A program made the position numbers and the translations under genes. The notes under the pieces are model-generated. The model did not search any database. It had not been told where the DNA came from and saw nothing but the letters and a program-made list of their open reading frames with translations. From Candidatus Anaerobiospirillum pullicola (lineage in GTDB: Bacteria > Pseudomonadota > Gammaproteobacteria > Enterobacterales > Succinivibrionaceae): DNA of 36,145 nt. The stretch is taken from positions 1-36,145 of the forward strand of contig JAHLFE010000176.1 of assembly GCA_018884035.1 (NCBI GenBank). The letters are read 5' to 3'. Below, one piece after another: positions 23,201-31,349 of the stretch (position 1 is its first letter; every line of letters begins with the position of its first letter).

Positions 23201-25441
23201 ACTGATCATGGAACCATGCCACTGAGCGCACCACAGGAGCAGGTGCTGCCAGTAGCAGAGATTCCTCTGCCTGATATGGGGGCTTCCGCTGCGACAGCTG
23301 CAGCTAGCACTGCCACCACTGAGGTTAGCGGTATCATGCGCACCGGTATGCTTCAGGAGGCCAAAAACGGAGAGCAGGTTACGCCCTTAGCCATGGTGTC
23401 TATTGGGCACCAGAGCAATGGCGAGCGTGAGGTGAGTGTCATTAATGGCAAGCTCACCGAAACGGGGGAGAGTACCGAGCTAGAGTTTGGGGCACAGGTG
23501 CCAAGTAGCACTGCTGCTGTAACGCCTGCTGCTAACAGTGCGACGCCAGCGCCGTTGGCAGCAAGTGAGAGTGCAGGGGCGGGCGCTGTCCTTACTGAAG
23601 AGTCTGAGCCGCATCTTGATGATATTGCGCCTTTAGGCCATCGTGGGCGGGCGCTTTTTAAGTGGCAGCGCTTTAAGGATCAGCTACGGCGAGAGAATAA
23701 GCACCACAAGCGCCAAGAAGCCTATCTGCGCAATGATCCGCTGCAACCGGAAACAGAGGAGCAGGCCCAAGAAATCATTGCACGGGCACGGGCTAAGGCT
23801 CTTTTGCACTTAAAGACCGATGCCGAGGCGCGGCAACAACAACAGCAAGAGGAAGTTGCCTCTCAAGAAAATGAGGTGATCGAAGAGGGCGACGGTGGCC
23901 TCGCGGTGTACTTTAGATCAGACAAGCAAAACGACACTGACGAGAGTGATGACGCTGCTTCTTATGATCGCGCTTATGCTGAGTATGAGGCTAAGAACGC
24001 CGCTGCTTTAGCTGCTGCCGCAGATACTGATGCTACGGCTGAAGCCACCGCAAAAGTAGAGTCTGAGCAAGATGATGATTATTCCATCGCCTCGAATACT
24101 CCTTGCCTGTTAGCTGGGGCCTTTGATATACAGATGCAGGATCAACAGGAGCAGGCTACCAAGCGGGAGCGAGCTCGCGCTAAGGCCAAGGCGCAAAAGG
24201 CAGAAAAGCAGCGTCGTGACGCTGCTACCGAGCGCTTAGGTGCTGCCATTTATGGCGCCTCTGCTTCGGAGGTGGCAGCTCTTTCTTCCCAGCATCAACA
24301 GGCTCAGCAGCAATATGAGCAGCAATCTGCGTCTAACGTACAGCCAGTGTCGGCAGGTGCACCAAGTGGCTCTGATGTGAGTCACGATAACTCACCGCTG
24401 CAGCTTGTGGAGAAACAACGCCAGCAAGATACCGCCGCTGCTTTTGGTCTTGATGAAGAGGGGCAAAACGTTAAGCCACTCTTAGATGAGGATCTCATCA
24501 ACACCTTAATTGCCGCTAGCACGGATGGTGGCTTAATTGAGGATGTGCTGCAAACCCATGGCGGTAAGCTGCTCACCCCTGAGTTCAATGCGCCAGCCTC
24601 GCTTGTTTGTATTGACATGTTCTTCCCGCATAAGCGGCGGCATATCCGTAACAGCGAAGGCAAGATCATTGGCTACAGTGCGAATGCTCATGACTCTAAG
24701 GATAAGTCCTTGCAAGATGTGTCCTTAGGGCAGGCCGGAGCCAACTACTTCCTTGCAGATTACATTCACCCTGAGAGTAAGGAGCATGAGGCAATCTTAG
24801 AGGGGCGGGCGTCGTCACCGCAGGTGCAGCATCTTGCAGCCAAGGGGACAGAGGCTACAGCCGCTGCTGACGCCACCGCTGATGCGGATGATGGTGATGG
24901 CCTGCCTGCAGAGGAAAAGTCCGTGGCTGACATGAATTTAGTAGAGGCTGGTAAAGCCTTTTCGCAAAAGCTGCGGGACTTATATGAGCTCTTTTCGGGT
25001 CGTGGCGCGGAGCTGCATATCGAAGAAGAGCTGGAGCGCAGTGTAGAGCAGCATCTGGAACAGGAGATCTCTGGTGGGCATAGGTTTACGCAGCAGTTTA
25101 CGCAGAACATGCACCATGGTGAGGATGAGTTAGCAGCAGAGGCTGCGGCAGGAGAAACGGCTACAGCCGTGTCTGCACAGGCAGATTCACCTCATGCTGC
25201 TAATGCTACTGCTGCGTCAGCGACCAGCTCTACTGTAGCTACTGCCACGGCAGATGCCGCTTTACAACAAGCAAAGCTAGCTACTGGGCCCAAGGTAGTA
25301 AAGACTGGTGTCGCCATGATGGATGGAATGCCAGAGCCTGCCGTGAGTGTGCTCAATTATGGCTTTGAGGCCGCAGGTAAGGTTAAGCTTGCTGCAGAGC
25401 CTTATGCTGCGTCCCCGCTCAAGTCAGCGGCGCATCTTTAG
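20213..25441 (+). CDS. Giant membrane-bound diguanylate cyclase (GGDEF) with low-complexity insertions, 1742 residues
   Basis: Makes c-di-GMP from two GTP. Membrane segment 1 lies at about 14-37 and segment 2 at about 476-505 (MVMVTIGFSIAGFWLVLFLI), with an extracytoplasmic helical sensor region between them. That region is split by an Ala/Glu/Ser-rich insertion (about 205-400). A linker (505-574) leads to the GGDEF domain at about 575-732: YDALTKVFNR, MVDIDHFKNLNDTMGHQRGD and the active-site GGEEF at 649-653, an active variant. The RxxD inhibitory site before it reads SKRD, so the first Arg is lost and product inhibition may be absent. The last 1000 residues are Ala/Glu/Gln-rich with one patch that looks folded (about 1425-1530, including CIDMFFPHKRRHIRN). 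The frame is unbroken throughout. Only a weak ribosome site (GGTG) precedes the ATG. Confidence 0.9.
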   Translation: MLNGFFQIKKISDLTRLCVLPVMILSIFLSFYLCVDMEKIQDKSQELVKNAIPHVLSTQQSAINLVQLKRNIEIMITAPDLARARQAYVDTRALVNEYDVYNSVELSERCQNVLLEVNRLWKLRLQIDELRFSANSSLHFMDALMYLIYQNEPALFPEFDNIRSNYINLYQGTELLPNVYSDHEYYYELMRARLISGDSATPVAGARGPMSRPDSERSVINQGELSDDNAVVSADSSASAESAVSAEEAGVAEAAVADNAVGRDAEEPTKSVAATTVEQSVNPAVTPDGALFTPITAAGAANDDKPSHDEILAAAMASAKSVEKRVVDSFSGASRLFPTSMAAKAQAADAPTPEETAEAALTSGHDHLSFGSHAQHIDADNKEAAEQTTDIGSARTFADNKLDEGQQWRLLRMYHQELNRFGPLWELFVKLHQAFIHDSQQVLHEIDEMSLSYTSGETNMLYRDLSEISYIAAETMPMVMVTIGFSIAGFWLVLFLINRFIIVPLKNIDRILIKFRHTKSIDKDVYQRFATQEHLIELREVIDVLPQIFADFSRMSQDSTVLQQRYDALLNHSKYDALTKVFNRGSLNELIKEAGTNTPANVAILMVDIDHFKNLNDTMGHQRGDEVLFAVAQTLQHNLSKRDKVFRYGGEEFCIILTEISAINAFKVASRLCDTIRDLKLINEGVPSKTVTVSVGLSLVTSSVGQFRIEELISQADKALYLAKRNGRNRVVVCPRSLVLPNESGSAGVFADEQPQLQPKEADTAKTSSMVSTHVAKLAAAVKANAALATAVSDAALAASALAAPVAPTPAPEANETSEPVTPLQGSGRAPSLAAVAAEASYLENVRSSFDHVPPTPDAVAAVVAASQREVRTPDVKAEDAAQQSVASDAVSSAAASGQDSTTDSAVPAASAAATDTDTAATDTAAIQEAVAQDDAASASSAAAAELSAPKQIAAPTEAHTTPLTTNATSTLQEQSATAETAGAQSATTTTTNTNTTDHGTMPLSAPQEQVLPVAEIPLPDMGASAATAAASTATTEVSGIMRTGMLQEAKNGEQVTPLAMVSIGHQSNGEREVSVINGKLTETGESTELEFGAQVPSSTAAVTPAANSATPAPLAASESAGAGAVLTEESEPHLDDIAPLGHRGRALFKWQRFKDQLRRENKHHKRQEAYLRNDPLQPETEEQAQEIIARARAKALLHLKTDAEARQQQQQEEVASQENEVIEEGDGGLAVYFRSDKQNDTDESDDAASYDRAYAEYEAKNAAALAAAADTDATAEATAKVESEQDDDYSIASNTPCLLAGAFDIQMQDQQEQATKRERARAKAKAQKAEKQRRDAATERLGAAIYGASASEVAALSSQHQQAQQQYEQQSASNVQPVSAGAPSGSDVSHDNSPLQLVEKQRQQDTAAAFGLDEEGQNVKPLLDEDLINTLIAASTDGGLIEDVLQTHGGKLLTPEFNAPASLVCIDMFFPHKRRHIRNSEGKIIGYSANAHDSKDKSLQDVSLGQAGANYFLADYIHPESKEHEAILEGRASSPQVQHLAAKGTEATAAADATADADDGDGLPAEEKSVADMNLVEAGKAFSQKLRDLYELFSGRGAELHIEEELERSVEQHLEQEISGGHRFTQQFTQNMHHGEDELAAEAAAGETATAVSAQADSPHAANATAASATSSTVATATADAALQQAKLATGPKVVKTGVAMMDGMPEPAVSVLNYGFEAAGKVKLAAEPYAASPLKSAAHL

Positions 25442-25588
25442 TGCTGCTGATAGCAGCGGCACAGTGGAGACTGGCTCTAGTTAGGAGAGGTAAGGGGCTG
25501 CAGGCAAGGTGGCCTGCTCCCTTGGTGTTGAGCTGACATTGGGCATTTGGCACGTGTTTATTTGTCGATAGCCACCACACTAACGCTG

Positions 25589-25696
25589 ATGGGGCACGCT
25601 CAGCTTTAAGGCTATGGCCTACCCTTGAGATCCACTTTGAGGTAAAAGCCGTATCCGCGCTGTTTGGGAGCAATCAGCCGCAACTGCTCGACGTCA
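25589..25696 (-). repeat. Dispersed repeat, second family, copy 2
   Basis: The reverse complement aligns with 2820-2940 with a roughly 15-base gap. Shared blocks are GCGGCTG, GGCTTTTACCTCA, CTCAAGG/TAGG and AAAGCTGAGCGTGCCCC. The small GGC-tetraloop-GCC stem is kept although the loop's first base differs. Confidence 0.65.
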
Positions 25697-26038
25697 GGTT
25701 ATAGCTAGAGAGTGGCTGCCACGTGAGGTGGCAGCTGTGCTCTGGCGCAGATAAGCTGACGTTTTTTTGCGCACTATCTTAGTGATGTGAGTGCTATGTG
25801 CTACACTATTGAAGCATAGCTGTGCTGTTTACTCCGGCCGGAGAGCGCAGCTTAAGGCTACAGGGGTACAGTGACATGTGTGTGGAATGACGCTGTATCC
25901 GCTGTAGTGAGGGCGCGGAGCTTCTGTGTGTAGCAGCTCTGAGCGCCCCTTGCCACCGCTAAGAGAAAAGCGCTAACGTCTTTTCTTTACTGCCTGAGTA
26001 ACGATTGAGGCTACAGAGGCTCTTCTGAGGCTAATGTA

Positions 26039-26119
26039 GTAGGCAGTAGGTGGCCTACGTTTGTGCTGCGTGTTCACGGCATGGAGCACAAACGTAACAA
26101 AAGCTCATGTGCTTTTGTT
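26039..26119. repeat. Three consecutive perfect hairpins
   Basis: GTAGGC/GCCTAC (26039-26044 with 26053-26058), ACGTTTGTGCT/AGCACAAACGT (26057-26067 with 26085-26095, 11 bp) and AACAAAAGC/GCTTTTGTT (26096-26104 with 26111-26119, 9 bp) follow one another almost without gaps. The second and third abut exactly. This looks like a folded RNA or a protein-binding site array, not a simple terminator, since no T-run follows. Confidence 0.6.
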
Positions 26120-26427
26120 GTAAGACGCCTCGTGTTTGTGTCTAAAAGCATGATTTCTTACTAAGACTAACCGTCTGTGCGCTCCATAGGCGCCAGTAGC
26201 GGCTATCTGCTTTTACCTGTGATGTAGCAGCGTTTGCTCATTGCTATTGCTCATGGGTAGGGTCAAGACAGCCCCTGTGCGCGTGGCTGGAGTCAGGAGT
26301 GTGCTCCAGCGACGCTGCAAAGCACTATGGTTGCAACTTAAGCAAACGGTTACAAGCTTGGTTTGCGTGAGCACGAAGAGCTGAGGTGCAGTGAAAAGAA
26401 AACAGCCTGATAAGTTGGAGAAGTACT

Positions 26428-26763
26428 TTGCAAAACCACCGTTTAGGAGTGGAAGAAGCTGAGCACAACTTATCGTCACAACAGCAACCTACCGCTGCCG
26501 AGCGCAAGAGTGAGGCGCGATTAGCCTTACGTGGTGAGATTGATGAGGTGACTGACGAGTTAGATGCGGAGCTGATGCGCTTTTTGATTGACACCCGCAG
26601 GTCAATGAAGATCAGCCAGCGTGAGCTGTCGAAAATGAGCGGCGTCAACCAATCAAACCTCTCAAAGATCGAGAATGGCTTGATCACCCCTTCCTTAGGC
26701 ACCTTGCAGAAGGTTGCAGCGTGCTTAGGCCACAAGGTTGTGATTAGCTTTGTTCCAAACTAG
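26428..26763 (+). CDS. XRE-family helix-turn-helix regulator, orphan antitoxin-like
   Basis: Length 111. An N-terminal Gln/Glu-rich part (1-45) precedes a Cro/C1-type domain at about 52-105: ISQRELSKMSGVNQSNLSKIENGLITPSLGTLQKVAACLG in blocks, then a strand, HKVVISFVPN, that ends the protein. This form, HTH plus a terminal beta strand, is common in HigA/HipB-type antitoxins, which repress their own operon. No toxin-like gene (RelE/HigB, HipA) lies on either side, so it may be a solitary regulator. The start is TTG at 26428 with GGAG seven bases before it; no ATG occurs early enough in frame. Nearly 1 kb of non-coding DNA lies upstream and 0.8 kb downstream. Confidence 0.85.
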   Translation: MQNHRLGVEEAEHNLSSQQQPTAAERKSEARLALRGEIDEVTDELDAELMRFLIDTRRSMKISQRELSKMSGVNQSNLSKIENGLITPSLGTLQKVAACLGHKVVISFVPN

Positions 26764-27500
26764 CAGTTCTGTGCAAACGTAAGTTTGTAGAGGACTATCC
26801 CCACGGATTGCACCTTTTTTGGTGAGTCCGCGCTGAGTTCTCAGCACCGCACTATGGCTGGTGTTAGCCATGGATGGGCTGCTTGCATCGTAGGCAAGGG
26901 TTACCGTCGATAGTGTAGGGGATAAGATTTCCCGCCATTGATCCCGCCTGTAAAGCGCTGTCGCTTTACCCATCACGTCTTTCTACCTTTCCTCTCTTTT
27001 TCTGCGTTTCCTTTCTTGGCCGTGTGGTGCTCGTGGCTGCTGTCGGCTGTGCCTTGCGTGTGCTACGTGTTACTTCCCGTCTTGCAGAGTCTCGTCTGTA
27101 GCTCCCCAAACAACAAACACCCCACCCGTCTAGCTGTATTGACCGCTGGCATTGTTAGCGCGCCGTTATCTTGAGCAGCACTGAGCCTATCTTACGAGTG
27201 ATTGCCGCCTTACGTCCGGTTGTGTCTTGAGCCTCGCAGTGGGCTGACCGCAAGGCGTGTACCGTAACGGCAGGTAGCTGACGCTACTTTGAGTGTGTGG
27301 TTGCCACCGTTCTCTGCAGTTAACTCAAGATCCCACCATGTGAGCATCATTAACCCAGAGCGTGCTCAGAGCGTGGTTTTAAGCCCCTAAGAGCGCGCTA
27401 GCTACGCTTGGTCTTACTTCAGCTTTAAGCTGAGCAGCTGGTGATAAGCCACCGTCGCAAAAGCGCCACCAAGCGCTGCTGACTACTTTGCTCCACCACA
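26764..27500. other. Gap between the XRE gene and the flgE terminator
   Basis: No gene is seen. Small hairpins: CAAAC-GTAA-GTTTG just after the XRE stop (about 26774-26787), CACC-TTTTTT-GGTG (about 26810-26823), and ATGGCT-GGTGTT-AGCCAT (about 26852-26870). A loose match to part of the 95-bp repeat lies near 27319-27362. The GC-rich remainder has only shadow ORFs. Confidence 0.4.
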
Positions 27501-27542
27501 AATAAAAAGTGCCGCCTAATCCTAGGATCAGACAGCACTTTG
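27501..27542 (-). terminator. Rho-independent terminator of flgE
   Basis: On the minus strand AAAGTGCTGTCTGATCC pairs with GGATTAGGCGGCACTTT (two or three mismatches or G-U pairs, loop TA), then TTATTT follows. It lies about 40 bases past the flgE stop. Confidence 0.85.
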
Positions 27543-27579
27543 TTGTATAGGTGGAGTATTTACAATGGAACCAGAACCT

Positions 27580-29208
27580 TTAGCGGATGTTCAGGATGCT
27601 ATCCATTACTGTGTTTTGGATTTGCAGCGACTGCGCATTGGCTTGGTAGTTACGCTGCGCCGTAATGAGCTCCACTAACTCGGAAGTCAGGTCGACGTTG
27701 GAGAGCTCTAAGTTCGAGCCTAAGATCGAACCGGTCGAGCCGGTGTTGGCAGTTGTTGGGATCGCTGGGCCCGAGTCAGCACTCTCCTTCCATTGGGTAT
27801 CACCAATCTTAGTCAGGCCTTGAGTGTTGGTAAAGTCAGCCATGGCGATGATAGCAATGGCTTGAATCTGGCCATTGGAGTACTCGCCATAAATGATGCC
27901 GTCCTCGCTGATGGAAACGCCAGTGAGCTCACCGGTGGCATAACCATCGTTGGTAGGGTTAGAAGTGGAGAACTTAGAGGAGCCAAATTGGGTGGCGTTC
28001 AGATCTAAGGCTAAGACTTGCGATGGGTTAGAGCCTGCTCCCATGGCAGAGAAGAGCGAGCCGTCACCAACAACACTTCCGTCAGCTTGTAAGAAAGTTT
28101 TATCAATAACGTTCTGAGTACCACCTGGAGTTGTCTGGTTGCCCGTGCCTAAGAGCTCTGCACGCAACGTAGAAGATAAGCCCGTAGTCTCATCACCAGT
28201 GTGGTTCACAAAGGTCACATTAGATGGCACAGTCGAGTCGCCGATCATTTGACCGTTGTTGTCAAACTCAACCGTAAAGCCAAAGTAGTTGCTGTTCGCA
28301 TTGTTGCCAGTTACTGAAGAAATCAGCGTAGGGTTCTCATTATTACTAGGCGCCACGTCGACAGCTTGACCGTCTAAGAATGGCACTACAGCCCAGACTG
28401 TGGTATTGGAGTCAGTATCAGGGGTAGCCCCCTCTTTTGGGCCCAAGTTAATGAAGTAGTATGTCAGAGTGTGTGCGCGACCTAAAGAATCATGGACAGT
28501 CTGCGAGGTGGTGTTGGTAAAGGTGCTCGAGTCGGATGGATCAAATGAGGTAAAGTACTGGTGTACAGTGCCATTGCCATAAGGGATATCACGGCCATAC
28601 TTGACATCATTTGCTGTAAGACCTTGGTTAGCACCGTCCGATCCAGCGTAGTTACCCCAGTTCTTACCAACTAAGCCAGAATTATCAACAGGAGACTTGT
28701 CAGCTGGCAGGTTGACGCTAATGCCAATGCTGTTGGATTCCTTTGGATCACCAGTATCCTCAGGCACCTGAATGTTTTGGGTCGCGTTTAAATCAAGAGA
28801 GCTCGACGTGCCATCAGCGTTGACTGGCCAGCCTTGCAGGTAGTCGTTTTGGGCGGTAACGATAAAGCCCTCGTTGTCCGTGTGGAAGGCACCGTTACGA
28901 GTGTAAGTGTGCGCATCAGAGCCCTGTGGAGAGAGCACAAAGAAGCCTTCGCCCTGAATGGCCATATCGAGACCATTGCCGGTATCACCAGAGAGAGCGC
29001 CCTGAGAGAATTGCTGGGAGACTACAGAGTTTTGTACACCTAAGCCCACAGCAGTTTTGCCACTGGTGTAGAGGCTGCTGGAATACATATCTGCAAACTC
29101 AGCGCGGCTCTTCTTGAAGCCGTAGCTGTTAGCATTGGCGATGTTGTTGGAAGTAACATCCAAATGCTTTTGCGAATTTTTGATACCGCTGACGGAAACA
29201 CCGAACAT
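27580..29208 (-). CDS. flgE: Flagellar hook protein FlgE
   Basis: Subunit of the extracellular hook that joins the flagellar rod to the filament. The N-terminal D0/D1 part is MFGVSVSGIKNSQKHLDVTS then NNIANANSYGFKKSRAEFADMY. FSQGALSGDTGNGLDMAIQG and GFFVL follow, and the C-terminal part is LELSNVDLTSELVELITAQR with NYQANAQSLQIQNTVMDSIL, all standard FlgE. Length 542 against about 400 in E. coli; the extra lies in the variable middle domains, which are Asn/Ser/Asp/Thr-rich. The frame reaches a TTG at 29226, but the ATG at 29208 matches the family start and has GTGGAG ten bases before it. It is alone: no flgD before it or flgF after it. A sigma-54 promoter lies 90 bases upstream and a terminator follows, so it is a one-gene unit. 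Confidence 0.97.
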   Translation of the reverse strand: MFGVSVSGIKNSQKHLDVTSNNIANANSYGFKKSRAEFADMYSSSLYTSGKTAVGLGVQNSVVSQQFSQGALSGDTGNGLDMAIQGEGFFVLSPQGSDAHTYTRNGAFHTDNEGFIVTAQNDYLQGWPVNADGTSSSLDLNATQNIQVPEDTGDPKESNSIGISVNLPADKSPVDNSGLVGKNWGNYAGSDGANQGLTANDVKYGRDIPYGNGTVHQYFTSFDPSDSSTFTNTTSQTVHDSLGRAHTLTYYFINLGPKEGATPDTDSNTTVWAVVPFLDGQAVDVAPSNNENPTLISSVTGNNANSNYFGFTVEFDNNGQMIGDSTVPSNVTFVNHTGDETTGLSSTLRAELLGTGNQTTPGGTQNVIDKTFLQADGSVVGDGSLFSAMGAGSNPSQVLALDLNATQFGSSKFSTSNPTNDGYATGELTGVSISEDGIIYGEYSNGQIQAIAIIAMADFTNTQGLTKIGDTQWKESADSGPAIPTTANTGSTGSILGSNLELSNVDLTSELVELITAQRNYQANAQSLQIQNTVMDSILNIR

Positions 29209-29298
29209 GACGTAAATACTCCACAAAGTAAGATCTGCACCGCTTATCTCGCACTACGAGCTTAGGTTTTACGGCACAGGCGATACTGTGGAGCTTTC

Positions 29299-29314
29299 AG
29301 CAATCGATATGCCA
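29299..29314 (-). promoter_or_regulatory. Sigma-54 (RpoN) promoter of flgE
   Basis: On the minus strand TGGCATATCGATTGCT fits the consensus TGGCAC-N5-TTGC[AT], with GG and GC at the required -24/-12 spacing. Only the C at position 6 and the less fixed G at position 7 differ. The -12 element is about 91 bases before the flgE ATG, so transcription should start near 29288. RpoN promoters drive hook genes in Vibrio, Pseudomonas and Campylobacter with an FlrC/FleR/FlgR-type activator. Confidence 0.75.
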
Positions 29315-29658
29315 GTAAGCCTAGTGAAATAAAGAAACTGGCGCCAAAGCCGTAAAGAGTCGCGGTGAAAGGCAAGCGCCTAAAGGGTAAGACGTACTAC
29401 GATTTAGCGAGCTCAGCGCTACTCTGTGTGCTGCCAGCAAGCGTAGTTTGTTCTCAGGGTAAGCGGTTTTTAGGCGCTCTCGCTGCGATTAAGATGCGGT
29501 AAGAGAAAAGGGTAAGTAAGGATGGAGGCGGCTAGCGGGAAAAGCAGGCAAAGCTCAGAGAGCGCCGCAATGAAAAGGAGATGGTACTTGGAGGCGGGGC
29601 CGGTACTGAGAGTGACCGGTGCGGGCGGGAGCGTTACGCACTAAAGATACAGTTGGCT
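29315..29658. other. Upstream region of flgE
   Basis: No gene. Binding sites for a sigma-54 activator would be expected here, but I could not identify any. GGCCGGTACTGAGAGTGACCGG near 29597-29618 gives a short imperfect hairpin. Confidence 0.3.
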
Positions 29659-29780
29659 CAAGAGGCAAAGTAGCACTGGTACTACTGTCATAACAGTAGC
29701 AGAGCCACACAGAAATCAGTGGCTCTCAGGGGCACCGCTTTAGGCAATTGGGCGCAGTCCTGTTGCTACTTTGCCTCTTG
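29659..29780. repeat. 122-bp nest of three perfect inverted repeats
   Basis: A 17-bp perfect inverted repeat (29659-29675 with 29764-29780; arm CAAGAGGCAAAGTAGCA) encloses CTACTGT-CATA-ACAGTAG (29682-29699) and AGAGCCAC/GTGGCTCT (29701-29708 with 29719-29726). The result is a closed multibranch fold on either strand. On the minus strand it starts 10 bases past the stop of the MFS gene. No T-run follows on either side, so it is not a standard terminator. It could be a 3' UTR element, a small RNA or a miniature mobile element. Confidence 0.75.
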
Positions 29781-29789
29781 GCGGAGGGC

Positions 29790-31349
29790 TTAAGCTTTGG
29801 CGGGAGCAGCTTCAGCTGCAGTGCCTGCCGGTGCTTGCGCGGTGTTGGTTGGCGCTACCTCGGCAGTAGCATTCTCTGCGGCGGCAGCAGCTGGCGCCGC
29901 CTCAGAGGCGCTGTTAGCCGCACTTTGCAGCGTAGCGGCAGGCTCTGTCTCAGCTTTAGTCGTAGTAGCCTCTGAGGTGTCGTTGCTGGCTGCCGTTGCT
30001 GCTGGGGCAGGAGCCTCTGCGTCTGGCGCCGTAGACAGGACCGAAGCTGGAGCCTGTGCTGCCGCTGCACGCGTCTCCTCGGAGGTTGGGAACGCCTCGG
30101 AGGCCTTAGTAAAGGCAGCTTGGGCCGCAGCCGCCGCTTCCTCTGGCGTGCGCAGCTTGTTTTCTTTTACCAGCTGCTTGTGGCTCTCACTTAACTCAGG
30201 TGGCAGCTTCACCATTAAGGAAGCCACAATGGCCACAACTAAGAGACCGCCCATTAAGGTAAAGGTCAGCGTATAGGAGCCAAAGATAAAGGCCACAATA
30301 TAGCCAAAGAGCGAACCGATGCCAAAGCCTAAGTAGAGCAGACCGTAGTTCTTGGCCAGATTCTTAATGCCAAAGAAGTCGCTAATGATAGATGGGTAGA
30401 TAGTGAGCGTACCACCAAAGGAGAAGGACACCAAAGCCATCGCCGCAAAGAACAGCATGGGGTTAAGTGGTAACACTGTGAGTATCACCATAGCCGCCAG
30501 CGACAGGCATTGGTCTAAGGTAATGAGGCGGATACGTGGCAGGTAGTCCGAGAGCATGCCAATGATGAGGCGGCCTAAGATATTGGCCACCGCCACCACG
30601 CTCACTGCTGTTGCGGCCTCAAGGGCGCTCATGTTTAACAGAGCGGTACCTAAGTTGGAAGCCACACCTATGACGTAGAGACCGACCATGCAATCGACAA
30701 AGAACATCAGCGACAGCAGCCAGTAAGGAATGGTACGCACGGCGCTGTGCAGGTCGTACTCGCGCTTAGAGGCGTTAGCGCTAACCACGGATGCTTGTTT
30801 CATGGCATCCATAATGAGGATGCTGCCAATGGTCACGACAATGGCGCAGATGGCACCCCACGTTAAAAGAGCGGTCTCGACGTTGTAGGTAGCCAGCAGG
30901 TGGCTGTCGATAAACTTAAAGAGCAAGGAGCCTAAGCCATAAGCGCCAATGCAGAGAGCGGAGACGAGGCCCTTGGTTTTAGGGAAGAACTTAACGCAGT
31001 TGGTCAGTACCAGCATGTAGCCTAAACCGTCACCAAAGCCTAAGAGCACGCCTGCGCTTAAGTAAAGCACGACGAGGTTAGGGGCAAAGGAGGCGATAAG
31101 CAGACCAGCGCCGGTGCAGACGGCACTTAAAGCCACCACGTTTTGGATACCAAAGCGCAGCTTCAAAAAGCCTGAGGTAGAGCTACCCACAGCGATAAAG
31201 AGCGTCATGATGCCGAAGGTAAAGGCAATGATGCTCAGATCCATGTTGTATTTGGTCGCGAGCGGAGTATTGAATAACGACCATGAGTACACGGAGCCTA
31301 AGATTAGTAGCACCAGCAGGGAGCCAATCAGAGTTTTAATCTTGACCAT
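29790..31349 (-). CDS. MFS transporter, oxalate:formate antiporter (OFA) family, with Ala-rich tail
   Basis: Twelve membrane segments over residues 1-395, a usual MFS core. The start LLVLLILGSVYSWSLFNTPL and the segment GFGDGLGYMLVLTNCVKFFP with KTKGLVSALCIGAYGLGSLL are characteristic of OFA-family proteins such as YhjX, which handle small mono- and dicarboxylates. NILGRLIIGMLSDYLPR is the second-half loop motif. Residues about 396-519 form a cytoplasmic Ala/Glu/Thr-rich tail not found in ordinary members. The ligand is likely an organic acid such as oxalate, formate or pyruvate, but the sequence does not decide. AAGGA lies 11 bases before the ATG. It is a single gene in the minus direction, with a multi-stem structure right after the stop. 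Confidence 0.9.
   Translation of the reverse strand: MVKIKTLIGSLLVLLILGSVYSWSLFNTPLATKYNMDLSIIAFTFGIMTLFIAVGSSTSGFLKLRFGIQNVVALSAVCTGAGLLIASFAPNLVVLYLSAGVLLGFGDGLGYMLVLTNCVKFFPKTKGLVSALCIGAYGLGSLLFKFIDSHLLATYNVETALLTWGAICAIVVTIGSILIMDAMKQASVVSANASKREYDLHSAVRTIPYWLLSLMFFVDCMVGLYVIGVASNLGTALLNMSALEAATAVSVVAVANILGRLIIGMLSDYLPRIRLITLDQCLSLAAMVILTVLPLNPMLFFAAMALVSFSFGGTLTIYPSIISDFFGIKNLAKNYGLLYLGFGIGSLFGYIVAFIFGSYTLTFTLMGGLLVVAIVASLMVKLPPELSESHKQLVKENKLRTPEEAAAAAQAAFTKASEAFPTSEETRAAAAQAPASVLSTAPDAEAPAPAATAASNDTSEATTTKAETEPAATLQSAANSASEAAPAAAAAENATAEVAPTNTAQAPAGTAAEAAPAKA

Larger units (their letters stand above)
25442..26427. other. 1-kb gap with several strong hairpins
   Basis: No gene is seen. 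GCAGGC-AAGGTG-GCCTGC near 25501-25518 lies 60 bases past the GGDEF stop and may be its 3' hairpin, though without a T-run. GCTGCCAC-GTGAG-GTGGCAGC lies at 25713-25733. A dispersed-repeat copy (25589-25696) and a row of three hairpins (26039-26119) are listed separately. Confidence 0.4.

Noticed and set aside
29209-29226. Upstream TTG start for flgE
   Set aside because: The FlgE family begins at MFGVSVSG; the extra six codons contain the ribosome site of the ATG at 29208.
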